This document shows positions 36,330 through 47,615 of a stretch of 64,000 nucleotides of DNA, piece after piece. The stretch comes from Candidatus Thiodiazotropha sp. (ex Myrtea sp. 'scaly one' KF741663) (GTDB lineage: Bacteria > Pseudomonadota > Gammaproteobacteria > Chromatiales > Chromatiaceae), in NCBI GenBank assembly GCA_025655555.1, contig JAHXIQ010000001.1, positions 806,001-870,000 of the forward strand. Direction: 5' to 3'. A program made the position numbers and the translations under genes. The notes beneath the pieces are model-generated. The model was not told the origin of the DNA, ran no database searches, and saw only the letters and a program-made list of their open reading frames with translations. Within the stretch, counting starts at the first letter, position 1, and every line of letters starts with the position of its first letter.

Positions 36330-36408
36330 TACTCATTCACTTTGTCAGTCAATTAAAAGAGCGCGTATAGTAGCAGGTTGGCTTAATTCGATGCAGTAGC
36401 AGACAACC

Positions 36409-39228
<2,820 letters not shown>

Positions 39229-39367
39229 GTACATCTTAACCATCATGTGTGATGGATTGAGGGAAAACGCGACCACAGCTCCCACTTTTCTCAAAAAAAC
39301 GTAAGGCCTCTGCAACAACCGGCCGCCCAACGTGTCAAACCCCTGCCATGGAATGACAGGGACCGAC

Positions 39368-39985
39368 ATGGGCGAAGCAATTCAAATCCCCCGCTTTACG
39401 CTTCCTCCCGGCGGGAGATACGGGTTAGCGCTTCTCTTTTCCGTATGCCTCAATGCAGCGATCCTCTGGTTGGTGGCTCACTACTTGCTCAAGACCGACG
39501 ACTATACCGCGCCCCCACAACCCAAAACCATTCATCTGCAACTGTCACCTGCCAAAGAAGGAAAAAACGAGCCCATTGTAGAACAGAGACCACCCACACC
39601 GAGTGTCGTGGAGAGGCCCGAGACACCAAACAGAAACCCTGAGCCACAACCTGCTGATGAACTGGCAACCGTCAGTGAACCACCCCCGTCAGCCGAGCAA
39701 CGGCCACCGGTAAACGCAGCCCGAATTTTAGCGACCGCCAGAGACATGGCTCATAAAATAGCAGCAGAAGACAAGACTAAACCCCAGCAAACCGCTCCAC
39801 CAATGCCATCAGCCTTGGAGAGCGCATTGAACCCCAAAAGAGAACCGGCCGGTGTGGGGATGATGGCGGATGGCACCATACGCGTTGTGACTGAATTCGG
39901 CCTTGTTTACTGCATCAGGCCCCAGGATGACTCGAGAATCCTTGGCCCGGAGGATGACCTCCCCATATCGATGACTTGCCGATAA
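39368..39985 (+). CDS. TonB-like proline-rich membrane-anchored protein
   Basis: The product (205 residues) has one N-terminal membrane helix (YGLALLFSVCLNAAILWLV), a Pro/Glu-rich linker of about 90 residues, and a short C-terminal domain ending VVTEFGLVYCIRPQDDS and CR. The layout resembles TonB/TolA-type energisers, but the C-terminus is too short to assign and no ExbB/ExbD genes are adjacent. ATG 39368 has AGGGA upstream; the frame is open from GTG 39332. Function unknown. Confidence 0.6.
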   Translation: MGEAIQIPRFTLPPGGRYGLALLFSVCLNAAILWLVAHYLLKTDDYTAPPQPKTIHLQLSPAKEGKNEPIVEQRPPTPSVVERPETPNRNPEPQPADELATVSEPPPSAEQRPPVNAARILATARDMAHKIAAEDKTKPQQTAPPMPSALESALNPKREPAGVGMMADGTIRVVTEFGLVYCIRPQDDSRILGPEDDLPISMTCR

Positions 39986-40021
39986 TAGACAGCCGGGCCT
40001 AAGGTAAGCGGTAAGAAAAAA

Positions 40022-40498
40022 CTACTCAGATCTTGCACCGGGCAGTGGACACTCCGCCATTTCAGACATCCGCGATGCGATGCCTTGTATGGTGACAACA
40101 CCCATATATTGGGCTGCATCCACAACAAAGAGATAACTGGTATCGTTCTTCTCCATAAATGCCAGCGCCTTAATGGCAGGGGCGCTGGAATCGATAAACT
40201 GGCCGGATTCACGAACATACTTATCCACTGTTGAACAGAGTACTTCCTTAACCTTCTCCTCCGCATTATTCACACAGGAAAGAAAACTGCCTAGCAGTGG
40301 CGCCATGTCCACCATATGTTCCGGCAGACATGAAAATTCCATAATATTTTTCAACGTTACCCGACCGCTGATCTCTCCTTTGCCGTCGACGAACGGCAAT
40401 GCCTGAACATGTGCTCGGCCACATTCCGCAAATACATCGCGCACAAGCATGCCGCTTTTGACAACATTGGTTCGAATCATGACGTCGCTTACCAGCAT
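40022..40498 (-). CDS. CBS-domain protein
   Basis: The product (158 residues) is made of two CBS motifs: VSDVMIRTNVVKSGMLVRDV with LPFVDGKGEISGRVTLKNI, and IKALAFMEKNDTSYLFVVDA with YMGVVTIQGI. CBS pairs bind adenosyl ligands and often regulate transporters. It lies 42 bases downstream of an ArsB/NhaD-type permease on the same strand, the third gene of the unit. Confidence 0.82.
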   Translation of the reverse strand: MLVSDVMIRTNVVKSGMLVRDVFAECGRAHVQALPFVDGKGEISGRVTLKNIMEFSCLPEHMVDMAPLLGSFLSCVNNAEEKVKEVLCSTVDKYVRESGQFIDSSAPAIKALAFMEKNDTSYLFVVDAAQYMGVVTIQGIASRMSEMAECPLPGARSE

Positions 40499-40540
40499 GT
40501 TATTACCCAGCCTGCCCCTTCGTAGTAGAACCTGACAGCA

Positions 40541-41884
40541 TCAAAGATATCGAACGTAGAGATAGAGACTCGCGATTGCGACGCTCAGCAACATCAACGG
40601 AAAAGCCATCGCCATGAAAGGCAAAAAGCGGATTCTATGGCCTGCCCGCTCAGCAAAACCGGCCACAATCAGATTTGCACTGGCACCAATCAAAGAGCCG
40701 TTGCCGCCCAGGCATGCCCCAAGCGCCAGTGACCACCACAGCGGCATAAGATGCTCAGTGCCGCCAAAGCTTGATGCCATCGACTCGATCATTGGAATCA
40801 TGGTCGCCACAAAGGGAATGTTATCCACCACGGCCGAAGCGATGGCCGAAACCCAGATAATCGAGATCGCCGTCACCGTCATATCTCCACCGGTCAGACT
40901 AACGACATAATTTGCCAGCATACCCAGCAATCCCGCATGCTCGATTCCGCTCACTACGATAAAGAGTCCGACAAAGAAGAAAATAGTCACCCATTCCACT
41001 TCGCCAAACGAATGATGTACATCTTCGCTCTGCTCTTCTGCTTTTTTACCTATATTGACCAATAACATCAGTAGACCGGCGCCAAACATGGCAATGGTCG
41101 CCGGTTCCAGCTGTAGTGGATGAGCCAGTACAAAGCCGGTAACGACCAGGGTCAAAACGGCCAGCGACTGTTTAAGCAACCGGCTGTCGGTAATGGCATC
41201 CCGCTCTCTGAATTGCATTATCCGATGACGTGCCTCATCCGTTGCCTGCAGATCCTTGCCCCATAGAAAATAGAAAAGGGCCAGCATCACGACCAGGATC
41301 AGCAATGAAATCGGACCGAGATTCAGTAAAAAGTCATTGAAGCTGAGGCCGACGGCAGAACCGATCATGATGTTCGGCGGATCGCCAATCAGTGTCGCCG
41401 TTCCGCCGATATTGGAAGCGAAGATTTCGGCAAACAAATAAGGATAGGGATTCACATCCAACTCTTCGGTGATCAGCAGAGTCACCGGTGCAATCAGTAA
41501 TACCGTGGTCACATTGTCCAGGAGTGCCGAAAAAACAGCTGTAACCACGGATAACATCAGCATGATGCCCCAGGGTTTCGCCGCCACCTTCTTGGCCGAC
41601 CAAATCGCTACAAACTGAAAAACCCCGCAACGCCGGGTAATCGCCACAATCACCATCATGCCGGTCAACAGTCCCAGGGTATTGAAGTCCACACCTGCAA
41701 TCGCCTGCTGCTGATTCAATACCCCAAGGGTAATCATCAGTCCGGCGCCGAGACCGGCAACAATCGCTCGGTTGATCCGCTCAGTCACAATGACGACATA
41801 GGTGACGATAAAGATTATGGTTGAGACCCACAGCGGATCCCATCCAAAGACGACCTGCGAAGCGGTTTCTAGCTCACCATGCAT
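40541..41884 (-). CDS. ArsB/NhaD superfamily (ion transporter) permease
   Basis: The product (447 residues) has about 11-12 helices. Two inverted-repeat loop motifs are visible: NIGGTATLIGDPPNIMIGSA and LGGNGSLIGASANLIVAG, as in NhaD Na+/H+ antiporters, ArsB and the mammalian P protein. SALLDNVTTVLLIAP and SAVVDNIPFVATMIP are the matching paired helices. The transported ion is not decidable from sequence. It sits between two CBS-domain proteins with 6- and 42-base gaps, which suggests nucleotide-controlled transport (inference). Confidence 0.88.
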   Translation of the reverse strand: MHGELETASQVVFGWDPLWVSTIIFIVTYVVIVTERINRAIVAGLGAGLMITLGVLNQQQAIAGVDFNTLGLLTGMMVIVAITRRCGVFQFVAIWSAKKVAAKPWGIMLMLSVVTAVFSALLDNVTTVLLIAPVTLLITEELDVNPYPYLFAEIFASNIGGTATLIGDPPNIMIGSAVGLSFNDFLLNLGPISLLILVVMLALFYFLWGKDLQATDEARHRIMQFRERDAITDSRLLKQSLAVLTLVVTGFVLAHPLQLEPATIAMFGAGLLMLLVNIGKKAEEQSEDVHHSFGEVEWVTIFFFVGLFIVVSGIEHAGLLGMLANYVVSLTGGDMTVTAISIIWVSAIASAVVDNIPFVATMIPMIESMASSFGGTEHLMPLWWSLALGACLGGNGSLIGASANLIVAGFAERAGHRIRFLPFMAMAFPLMLLSVAIASLYLYVRYL

Positions 41885-41890
41885 AAGCGA

Positions 41891-42460
41891 CTAAGTCTCA
41901 CTCTCGGAATTTGTGTCGACGTCCTCTTCTGCCTCTGCTTTCTCAGTATCGACACATATATGTTGCAGTTCGCCACCCTGATTGCCGGAAATCATATTCA
42001 TGACCAGTTTATCCAGCACATCCCAAGAGGAAACCATTCCGACCAGCTTTCGTTTTTTGCCCTTCACAATAATCACCGGCAGGCTCGTATCCGGATTTTG
42101 CTCCAGGAGCTCCAGTACCTCTGGAAAGGGCGTGGACGGTTTACAGAACACCAGCTTTTTCTTTTTCTCAAGGAAATCGGTAACCGGTTTTTGCCCAATA
42201 TCGCCCAGCCGCTTATATAACTCTTCTACCTCATCCGGCATAAAACTCAGGTCTTTCAGACCGAAGTCAATCTGCGCCGCTTTGGGTAACAACAGCGAAA
42301 TGATCCGGCGGATGCCGAACAGGCCGATGAACTGGCCTTCGTCATCGACCACAGGGAGATTACGTATCTGATGAGTATGCATTATCTGGAGGGCATCACA
42401 CACCTTATCCGTCGGACTGAGCTTTCTCAGCCGAAAGCTCATTATATTTTCTGCTGTCAC
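41891..42460 (-). CDS. CBS-domain protein with acidic tail
   Basis: The product (189 residues) has two CBS motifs (CDALQIMHTHQIRNLPVVDD with FIGLFGIRRI; FPEVLELLEQNPDTSLPVII with LVGMVSSWDVLDK). They are separated by a charged region (VEELYKRLGDIGQKPVTDF), and the tail is acidic. It begins with GTG, with GAGG ten bases upstream, and ends six bases before the permease gene. It is probably the first gene of a CBS-permease-CBS operon. Confidence 0.82.
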   Translation of the reverse strand: MTAENIMSFRLRKLSPTDKVCDALQIMHTHQIRNLPVVDDEGQFIGLFGIRRIISLLLPKAAQIDFGLKDLSFMPDEVEELYKRLGDIGQKPVTDFLEKKKKLVFCKPSTPFPEVLELLEQNPDTSLPVIIVKGKKRKLVGMVSSWDVLDKLVMNMISGNQGGELQHICVDTEKAEAEEDVDTNSESET

Positions 42461-42472
42461 GAGTCTGAGTCC

Positions 42473-42682
42473 TCATTGAGTATGCGGCGCCAGGCAGCCT
42501 CTGAGAAAGTCTGACCAGAAGAGATTTGCGATCAGAACTTGCCAATTCGAGGTGCAAATAGCACGTAATAGCCAGCTATTGCGAAGATGGACAACGAAAA
42601 AGCGGCGGTTTCCGGCCCCAAGATGCAAGTTCACGATTCGTCCAGAGGTTCCCCAGGTACAGTATAGACCGCCAATACCCAC
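42473..42682. repeat. Palindrome-bearing intergenic segment, possible dispersed repeat
   Basis: This stretch contains a near-perfect 20-bp palindrome at 42564-42583 (CGtAATAGC-CA-GCTATTgCG). A minus-strand frame of 69 codons covers it, but its composition (many Trp, Arg and Leu) does not look like a normal protein. It sits directly upstream of the CBS-permease operon. Whether it recurs in the genome cannot be told here. Confidence 0.35.
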
Positions 42683-42748
42683 TGAGCGCGAGAACCAAAC
42701 TTTCAGCTAAGGCAACGGGATGGCATTCATACGACAGCAAAAGCGATA

Positions 42749-43366
42749 TCAACTATCCGGGCTGTAGAGCAACTCAAGATAGTTGCGGCACTGGATCAAC
42801 TGCTCCGAGGCCAGCTTGGGTTCTTTCATCACCTTGGAGAGAACGAAGGCACCTTCGAAGGTGGTCAACACATGATCGGCCACCTGGGTATGGGTGACAG
42901 GAATGCGTGAACTGTATAGCTGATTGACCGCCTCCAGCTTCCGGCTCAGTTGATCGCGCCAGAAGTGCATCATCTGCTCGATCTGATCCATCACATCCTT
43001 GGATATGGCGCCGCTCTGATAACAGTAGGCCGCATAGAGACAGCCGGGAAAGGGATCTTCGAGCTGTTCTGTCATCTCAATAAAAAGACCTATAAAGATG
43101 AGAAGCTGCTGTAGTGGATCCCGCGCCAACTGTTCCGCCTTGGCCATAAAAACATCGAAGTGATGACGGTCCGCATCCGCGTAACGCTCGATGAGAGCAG
43201 CAGCCAAGTCGTGTTTGGTCTTGAAGTGGTAGAAGAAGGTCCCCTTGGTCACGCCTGCCCCATTGATCACTTTTTCCACGGAAGTACCGGTGAGTCCCAC
43301 ATCCAACACCATCGTTTGGGCCACATCCATAATTTTGTTACGGGTAATCGTGCCGTCTCGGGGCAT
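42749..43366 (-). CDS. TetR family regulator next to a methyltransferase
   Basis: The product (205 residues) has the helix-turn-helix region TGTSVEKVINGAGVTKGTFF with YHFKTKHDLAAALIERY after it. The C-terminal part (PFPGCLYAAYCYQSG) resembles the TetR_C group of AcrR-like proteins. ATG 43366 (MPRDGTITRNK) has GGAGAG six bases upstream; the longer frame from 43399 is less likely. It is divergent from a SAM-dependent methyltransferase gene and is its likely regulator (inference). Confidence 0.87.
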   Translation of the reverse strand: MPRDGTITRNKIMDVAQTMVLDVGLTGTSVEKVINGAGVTKGTFFYHFKTKHDLAAALIERYADADRHHFDVFMAKAEQLARDPLQQLLIFIGLFIEMTEQLEDPFPGCLYAAYCYQSGAISKDVMDQIEQMMHFWRDQLSRKLEAVNQLYSSRIPVTHTQVADHVLTTFEGAFVLSKVMKEPKLASEQLIQCRNYLELLYSPDS

Positions 43367-43611
43367 GGAACTCTCCGTTGAAGAAGGAAATTTCGACAAT
43401 CTACTGGTTTAATTTTATACCACCAGTCAGAAACCCGGACTGGCACCCCCCGGATACCTTGTCGTCGCATGGAATAGATCAATCAATTCCAATGATTATC
43501 AATCAGTTAAATTAATTTTTTTTATTTTTTTAGCTGTATTGCCAGCTTAAAAACCTCTCACCTAGGCTTTACACACTGAAAGCAAAAATGATTACCGACG
43601 GAGGAATCACT

Positions 43612-44706
43612 ATGTGTAACGCTTGCATCCCAATGCCGACCCAGGAGAAGAATATCGACGAGTTCGCCGACCAACTCATGGGCATGCTCAACCAGGGCGC
43701 GCTCTCCCTGATGGTCTCTATCGGCCATCGCACCGGCCTATTCGACGCGCTGGCGGAGTTGCCGGTTTCAACTCTGGAAGAGATCGTATCCCATACCGGA
43801 CTCAACAGCCGTTATGTCAAGGAGTGGCTGGGTGCTATGGTCTCTGGTGGGCTTCTCTCTTACGAACCCAGTGAGCAAAAATATCGATTACCGGAGACTC
43901 ATGCCGCCCTACTCACACGCAGTGCTTCACCGGACAATATGGCGGTCTTCGCCCAATATATCGGCTTGCTGGGTCAGGTCGAGGACAAGATTATCCACTG
44001 CTTCAGAGAGGGCGGAGGCGTTGGTTACGAACACTTTCCACGTTTTCACGAAGTGATGGCAGATGACAGCGGACAGACCGTGCTGGCAGCACTGGATGAA
44101 CATATCCTGCCGTTGATCGGCCATCTCATCCCAGCCCTGGATAGCGGTATCCGCGTGCTCGACATCGGTTGCGGTAGGGGACGCGCTCTGCTCCATCTTG
44201 CGGCACGCTTTCCCAACAGTGAGTTTGTCGGCTACGAGCTTTCCGAAGAGGCGCTTGCCTATGCCAGAGGTCAGGCCATGAAGCAGGGTTTGAGTAACAC
44301 CCGTTTCGTGCAGCGAAACCTCACCGGATTCGATGCCTCGGCGGAGTCCGAGGTCTTCGACCTGGTCACCGCATTCGATGCCATTCACGATCAGGTGACA
44401 CCGCAGAGCGTGCTTAACGGCATCTACCGGACACTGAAGCGGGGCGGCACCTTCCTGATGCAGGATATCCGTGCCTCCAGCCACTTGGAGAACAATATCG
44501 AACAACCCCTCGCACCGCTTCTCTACACCATCTCCACCATGCACTGTATGACGGTTTCACTGGCCAGCGATGGTGCCGGACTGGGTACCATGTGGGGAGA
44601 GGAACTGGCGCTCGAAATGCTGAGTACCGCCGGATTTACCGAGATAAAAACACATCAACTCAAGCATGATATTCAAAACAACTTCTACATCATGCAGAAG
44701 TCATGA
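43612..44706 (+). CDS. Class I SAM-dependent methyltransferase with N-terminal winged-helix domain
   Basis: The product (364 residues) begins MCNACIPMPTQEKN. A winged-helix region follows (residues ~25-95: LFDALAELPVSTLEEIVSHT and YVKEWLGAMVSGGLLSY), as in dimerising methyltransferases of the Rv2258c/O-methyltransferase kind. The SAM-binding motif is VLDIGCGRGRALLHLAARFP, with FDLVTAFDAIHD and LKRGGTFLMQD later. GGAGG lies seven bases before ATG 43612. Substrate unknown. The CNAC pair at the N-terminus could bind a metal (inference). Confidence 0.85.
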   Translation: MCNACIPMPTQEKNIDEFADQLMGMLNQGALSLMVSIGHRTGLFDALAELPVSTLEEIVSHTGLNSRYVKEWLGAMVSGGLLSYEPSEQKYRLPETHAALLTRSASPDNMAVFAQYIGLLGQVEDKIIHCFREGGGVGYEHFPRFHEVMADDSGQTVLAALDEHILPLIGHLIPALDSGIRVLDIGCGRGRALLHLAARFPNSEFVGYELSEEALAYARGQAMKQGLSNTRFVQRNLTGFDASAESEVFDLVTAFDAIHDQVTPQSVLNGIYRTLKRGGTFLMQDIRASSHLENNIEQPLAPLLYTISTMHCMTVSLASDGAGLGTMWGEELALEMLSTAGFTEIKTHQLKHDIQNNFYIMQKS

Positions 44707-45011
44707 TACCCAATGTATTTTAGCTGGAAATACAGCGTAATTTGGATGGAGACACAGGGAGGTGGCTCCATCTCCATCACCTGCAATAGTCATAACACCA
44801 CACATGATTTAAATAGCAAATGAAAACCCAACCAGACACACGATAGTGGATTGTCTGTAATCATGAAAACTGGCGGTCAAGCTGAATTGTAAAATCTTCG
44901 TTCCTTCCATTAAGAAAACCTGTAATTTGCCGCCACATGAAAAGTATTGCCGGTAGCGGCTTCCACGTAAGCCCTACAAACCAAGTTTCAAATGATAATC
45001 GAGTACAACTA
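44707..45011. other. Intergenic region before the chemoreceptor gene
   Basis: A 35-codon frame at about 44713 has no support. The GATGGAG/CTCCATC pairing near 44753-44772 is weak. The receptor frame is open from 44937, but the conserved start is downstream. Nothing else recognised. Confidence 0.3.
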
Positions 45012-46979
45012 ATGAGCCTTTTCAAACGATTCAGCATCAAGGGACTGTTCAATGCGCTATTAATCTTATCCATCATCATACTCCTGGGAATGACGGTGGG
45101 TATTCAACAAGCCATCTCTCCGGTTAAAAACGACTGGACACAATATCTGGACAATGTTGCCAAACGGCAACAACTGTTGATGGATATAAAGTCAGAATTC
45201 GGCTACGGCGGCGTTATACACAATTTTAAGAACTATGTACTCAGAGGGCAGGACAAATACTATCAACGACTGGATGCCGGCTTTACTCAACTTGACAAAC
45301 TACTTGCTGAATACGGCTCACTGACCAGCATATCCCATGCTGAAAAAGATGCACTCAAAAGTATCTCAGCCGTAGCCAGCGAGTATCACAAACATCTTGA
45401 TAACGTCCGATCCATGGCACAGGCAGGACAAACACCCAAACAGATCGACGGGACCGTGAAGGTCAGTGATTCACCTGCATTCGATGCTTTTGCTGTATTG
45501 GACAAGTCCTACCAAGACCTGACAGACAATACCAGTCACACAATCAGTCAACACATCAGCTCCGCATCGACACTCAGCCTTTGGCTATCCGGATTAACGA
45601 TCCTCATTATCTCAATCGGCATATTTTTACTCAGCCGGTCGGTAGTTAACGGTATTCGTGATGTTCAGACAACACTGAGTCACGTAGAACAAAACAACGA
45701 TCTAGTCATCCGCCTCCCTGCTGAAGGCAACAATGAGATTGCTGTGTTTTCTCGCTCTGTTAATTCTCTACTGGAGCACTTTAGTAAGATGATCAGCCAA
45801 GTCATCAACGCCTCCGTGGAGGTCGGCATGAGCAGCGCCGATCAAATTCGCATTGTAGAGTCCATGGTTACAGGCGTGCGCAATCAACATCTGGAAATCG
45901 ACCAGGTGGCAACGGCAATGAATGAGATGAGCGCCACGGTGCTGGAGGTGGCAGAGAACGCCACTCACGTGGCCAAAGCTGCGCAACAGGCCAATGACGA
46001 AACACAGAACGGCGGCCATGTGATGGATAACACCATCAGCACAATGGAAAAACTTCGCTCCCGGATTGAATCGACAGCTCAGGTCATTGAAAAGCTCGAC
46101 GATGAAAGTACGGAAATCAGCAAGGTCTTGGGTGTTATTACCGGCATCTCCGAACAAACCAATCTCTTGGCACTTAATGCCGCCATCGAAGCAGCCAGGG
46201 CAGGTGAGCAAGGACGCGGTTTCGCAGTTGTCGCCGATGAAGTAAGGGCTTTGGCAGGAAGAACCAAGACCTCCGCTGACGAAATCCGCGAGATGATCGA
46301 ACGTTTACAAAATGAAGTACGCAACACCGTGTCGGAAATGGAGGAGAGCCAGGAAAATGCACAGGCCAGTTCTGAACAGGCAGCCGCTGCAGGACAGGCT
46401 TTTGAGCGAATAGCAACAGAGATCGGCAGCATTAATGAAATGGTCATGCAAATAGCCACGGCTACCGAGGAGCAAAGTCATGTAGCGGAGGAGATGAATA
46501 AGAATATCTCCAACATCAGCACCGAGGCTAGCAGTACAGCCCAATCGGGCAACGACACACTGGACGCCACCGCTACAATCGGCACCATGGTTGAGGAGCT
46601 GAGATCTCAAGCATCCATCTTCAAGGTCGATGACCTACATCTGCATCTCTCACAGGCGAAATCTGCACACCTCGCATGGCGCGGCCGTTTACGTGCCTAT
46701 CTTGATGGTAAAGGCGGACTCAGCGCGGAGCAGGCTTCAGACCATCACGACTGCAGTTTGGGCAAGTGGTACTACAACCAGGGTATGGCTGAGTTTGGGC
46801 ACATCCCAGAGATGACTGAACTGGAAAAACCCCATGCTGAATTACACAGCATCATCAAGAATATCATTCACCTGCAGGAATCTGGACAAAAAGCCAGGGC
46901 TGAAGAAGAGTACGTCAAAGTAGATCCGCTATCTCAGAGAATTGTGGGTTTGCTTGAGGTTATTCAGAGTAAAGTTTAA
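45012..46979 (+). CDS. Methyl-accepting chemotaxis protein with C-terminal CZB zinc domain
   Basis: The product (655 residues) has a first membrane helix ([20 protein letters not shown]), a periplasmic sensor of about 170 residues, and a second helix ([19 protein letters not shown]). A HAMP linker and the signalling hairpin follow ([37 protein letters not shown]). The C-terminal 110 residues are a chemoreceptor zinc-binding (CZB) domain: [25 protein letters not shown] and EKPHAELH give the expected His/Cys/His/His ligands. CZB receptors sense zinc or hypochlorous acid in known cases. The frame is open from 44937, but MSLFKRF at 45012 fits a receptor start. Confidence 0.9.
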   Translation: MSLFKRFSIKGLFNALLILSIIILLGMTVGIQQAISPVKNDWTQYLDNVAKRQQLLMDIKSEFGYGGVIHNFKNYVLRGQDKYYQRLDAGFTQLDKLLAEYGSLTSISHAEKDALKSISAVASEYHKHLDNVRSMAQAGQTPKQIDGTVKVSDSPAFDAFAVLDKSYQDLTDNTSHTISQHISSASTLSLWLSGLTILIISIGIFLLSRSVVNGIRDVQTTLSHVEQNNDLVIRLPAEGNNEIAVFSRSVNSLLEHFSKMISQVINASVEVGMSSADQIRIVESMVTGVRNQHLEIDQVATAMNEMSATVLEVAENATHVAKAAQQANDETQNGGHVMDNTISTMEKLRSRIESTAQVIEKLDDESTEISKVLGVITGISEQTNLLALNAAIEAARAGEQGRGFAVVADEVRALAGRTKTSADEIREMIERLQNEVRNTVSEMEESQENAQASSEQAAAAGQAFERIATEIGSINEMVMQIATATEEQSHVAEEMNKNISNISTEASSTAQSGNDTLDATATIGTMVEELRSQASIFKVDDLHLHLSQAKSAHLAWRGRLRAYLDGKGGLSAEQASDHHDCSLGKWYYNQGMAEFGHIPEMTELEKPHAELHSIIKNIIHLQESGQKARAEEEYVKVDPLSQRIVGLLEVIQSKV

Positions 46980-47051
46980 GGCTGCCTATCCAAGCCTTTA
47001 GCATTACACTCAATAAACACCGTATTGCGATAGGCACTATAGGATAAAAGC

Positions 47052-47079
47052 AAAAAAAAGCGGGACCCGGTGGTCCCGC
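47052..47079 (-). terminator. Intrinsic terminator of the murJ-ribF-ileS-lspA cluster
   Basis: On the minus strand GCGGGACC and GGTCCCGC pair around a four-base loop (47060-47079), followed by eight T. It lies 46 bases after lspA. Confidence 0.85.
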
Positions 47080-47099
47080 CATTCGTGCTTGAATCATCC

Positions 47100-47113
47100 A
47101 AGGCCTGTTAACA
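47100..47113. repeat. Copy of the GGCCTGTTAACA intergenic repeat
   Basis: This is the third copy of the short motif, matching AGGCCTGTTAACA. It lies between the lspA stop and its terminator. Confidence 0.5.
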
Positions 47114-47125
47114 CTATTTTAATTG

Positions 47126-47593
47126 TCACGGCCTTTTTCTGGCTAACACAAAAGCATCGAACAGCATGATCGCCACACCCACAAAGATGGCAGAGTCGGC
47201 AATATTGAAAGCGGGCCAGTAGTATTCCTGGTAGTGCAGGTGAATGAAGTCAATCACCTGCCCCATAAGAATGCGGTCAATCAGGTTGCCCACGGCACCG
47301 CCGATGATCAGCGAGAGTGATACGGCAACCCATTTCTCTTCACGCTTGAGGCGCGACAGCCAAGTAAGCATCACACCGGTGACAACCAAGGCCAGTACGA
47401 TGAAGAACCATCGCTGCCAACCATCCTGATCGCTGAGAAAGCTGAAGGCCGCACCCTTGTTATAGAGCAGAGTGAAATTAAAGAATGGCAATATGCCGAC
47501 GCTCTCGCCATAGGTAAGCATGGCATCTGCGATTTGCTTGGTGACCTGATCAAGCAGAATCACGATCAAGGAGAGCCAGAGCCAGCGTGTCAT
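47126..47593 (-). CDS. lspA: Lipoprotein signal peptidase
   Basis: The product (155 residues) is the inner-membrane aspartic protease that cleaves prolipoproteins. Four helices and the catalytic motifs GGAVGNLIDR and FNIADSAI are present, each supplying one aspartate. The frame is open to 47740, but that part overlaps ileS; ATG 47593 (MTRWLWLSLI) is the family start. It follows ileS by 22 bases, the normal gammaproteobacterial order. Confidence 0.95.
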   Translation of the reverse strand: MTRWLWLSLIVILLDQVTKQIADAMLTYGESVGILPFFNFTLLYNKGAAFSFLSDQDGWQRWFFIVLALVVTGVMLTWLSRLKREEKWVAVSLSLIIGGAVGNLIDRILMGQVIDFIHLHYQEYYWPAFNIADSAIFVGVAIMLFDAFVLARKRP

Positions 47594-47615
47594 CCTTCTC
47601 TTACCTCTTAATCCG

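Noticed and set aside
36330..36408. Possible LexA box between uvrA and the MFS-ssb genes
   Set aside because: No CTGT-N8-ACAG match was found by eye, so SOS control cannot be claimed.
44707..44936. 35-codon frame between the methyltransferase and the chemoreceptor
   Set aside because: No ribosome-binding site, no hydrophobic or domain signature, and the length is within chance.
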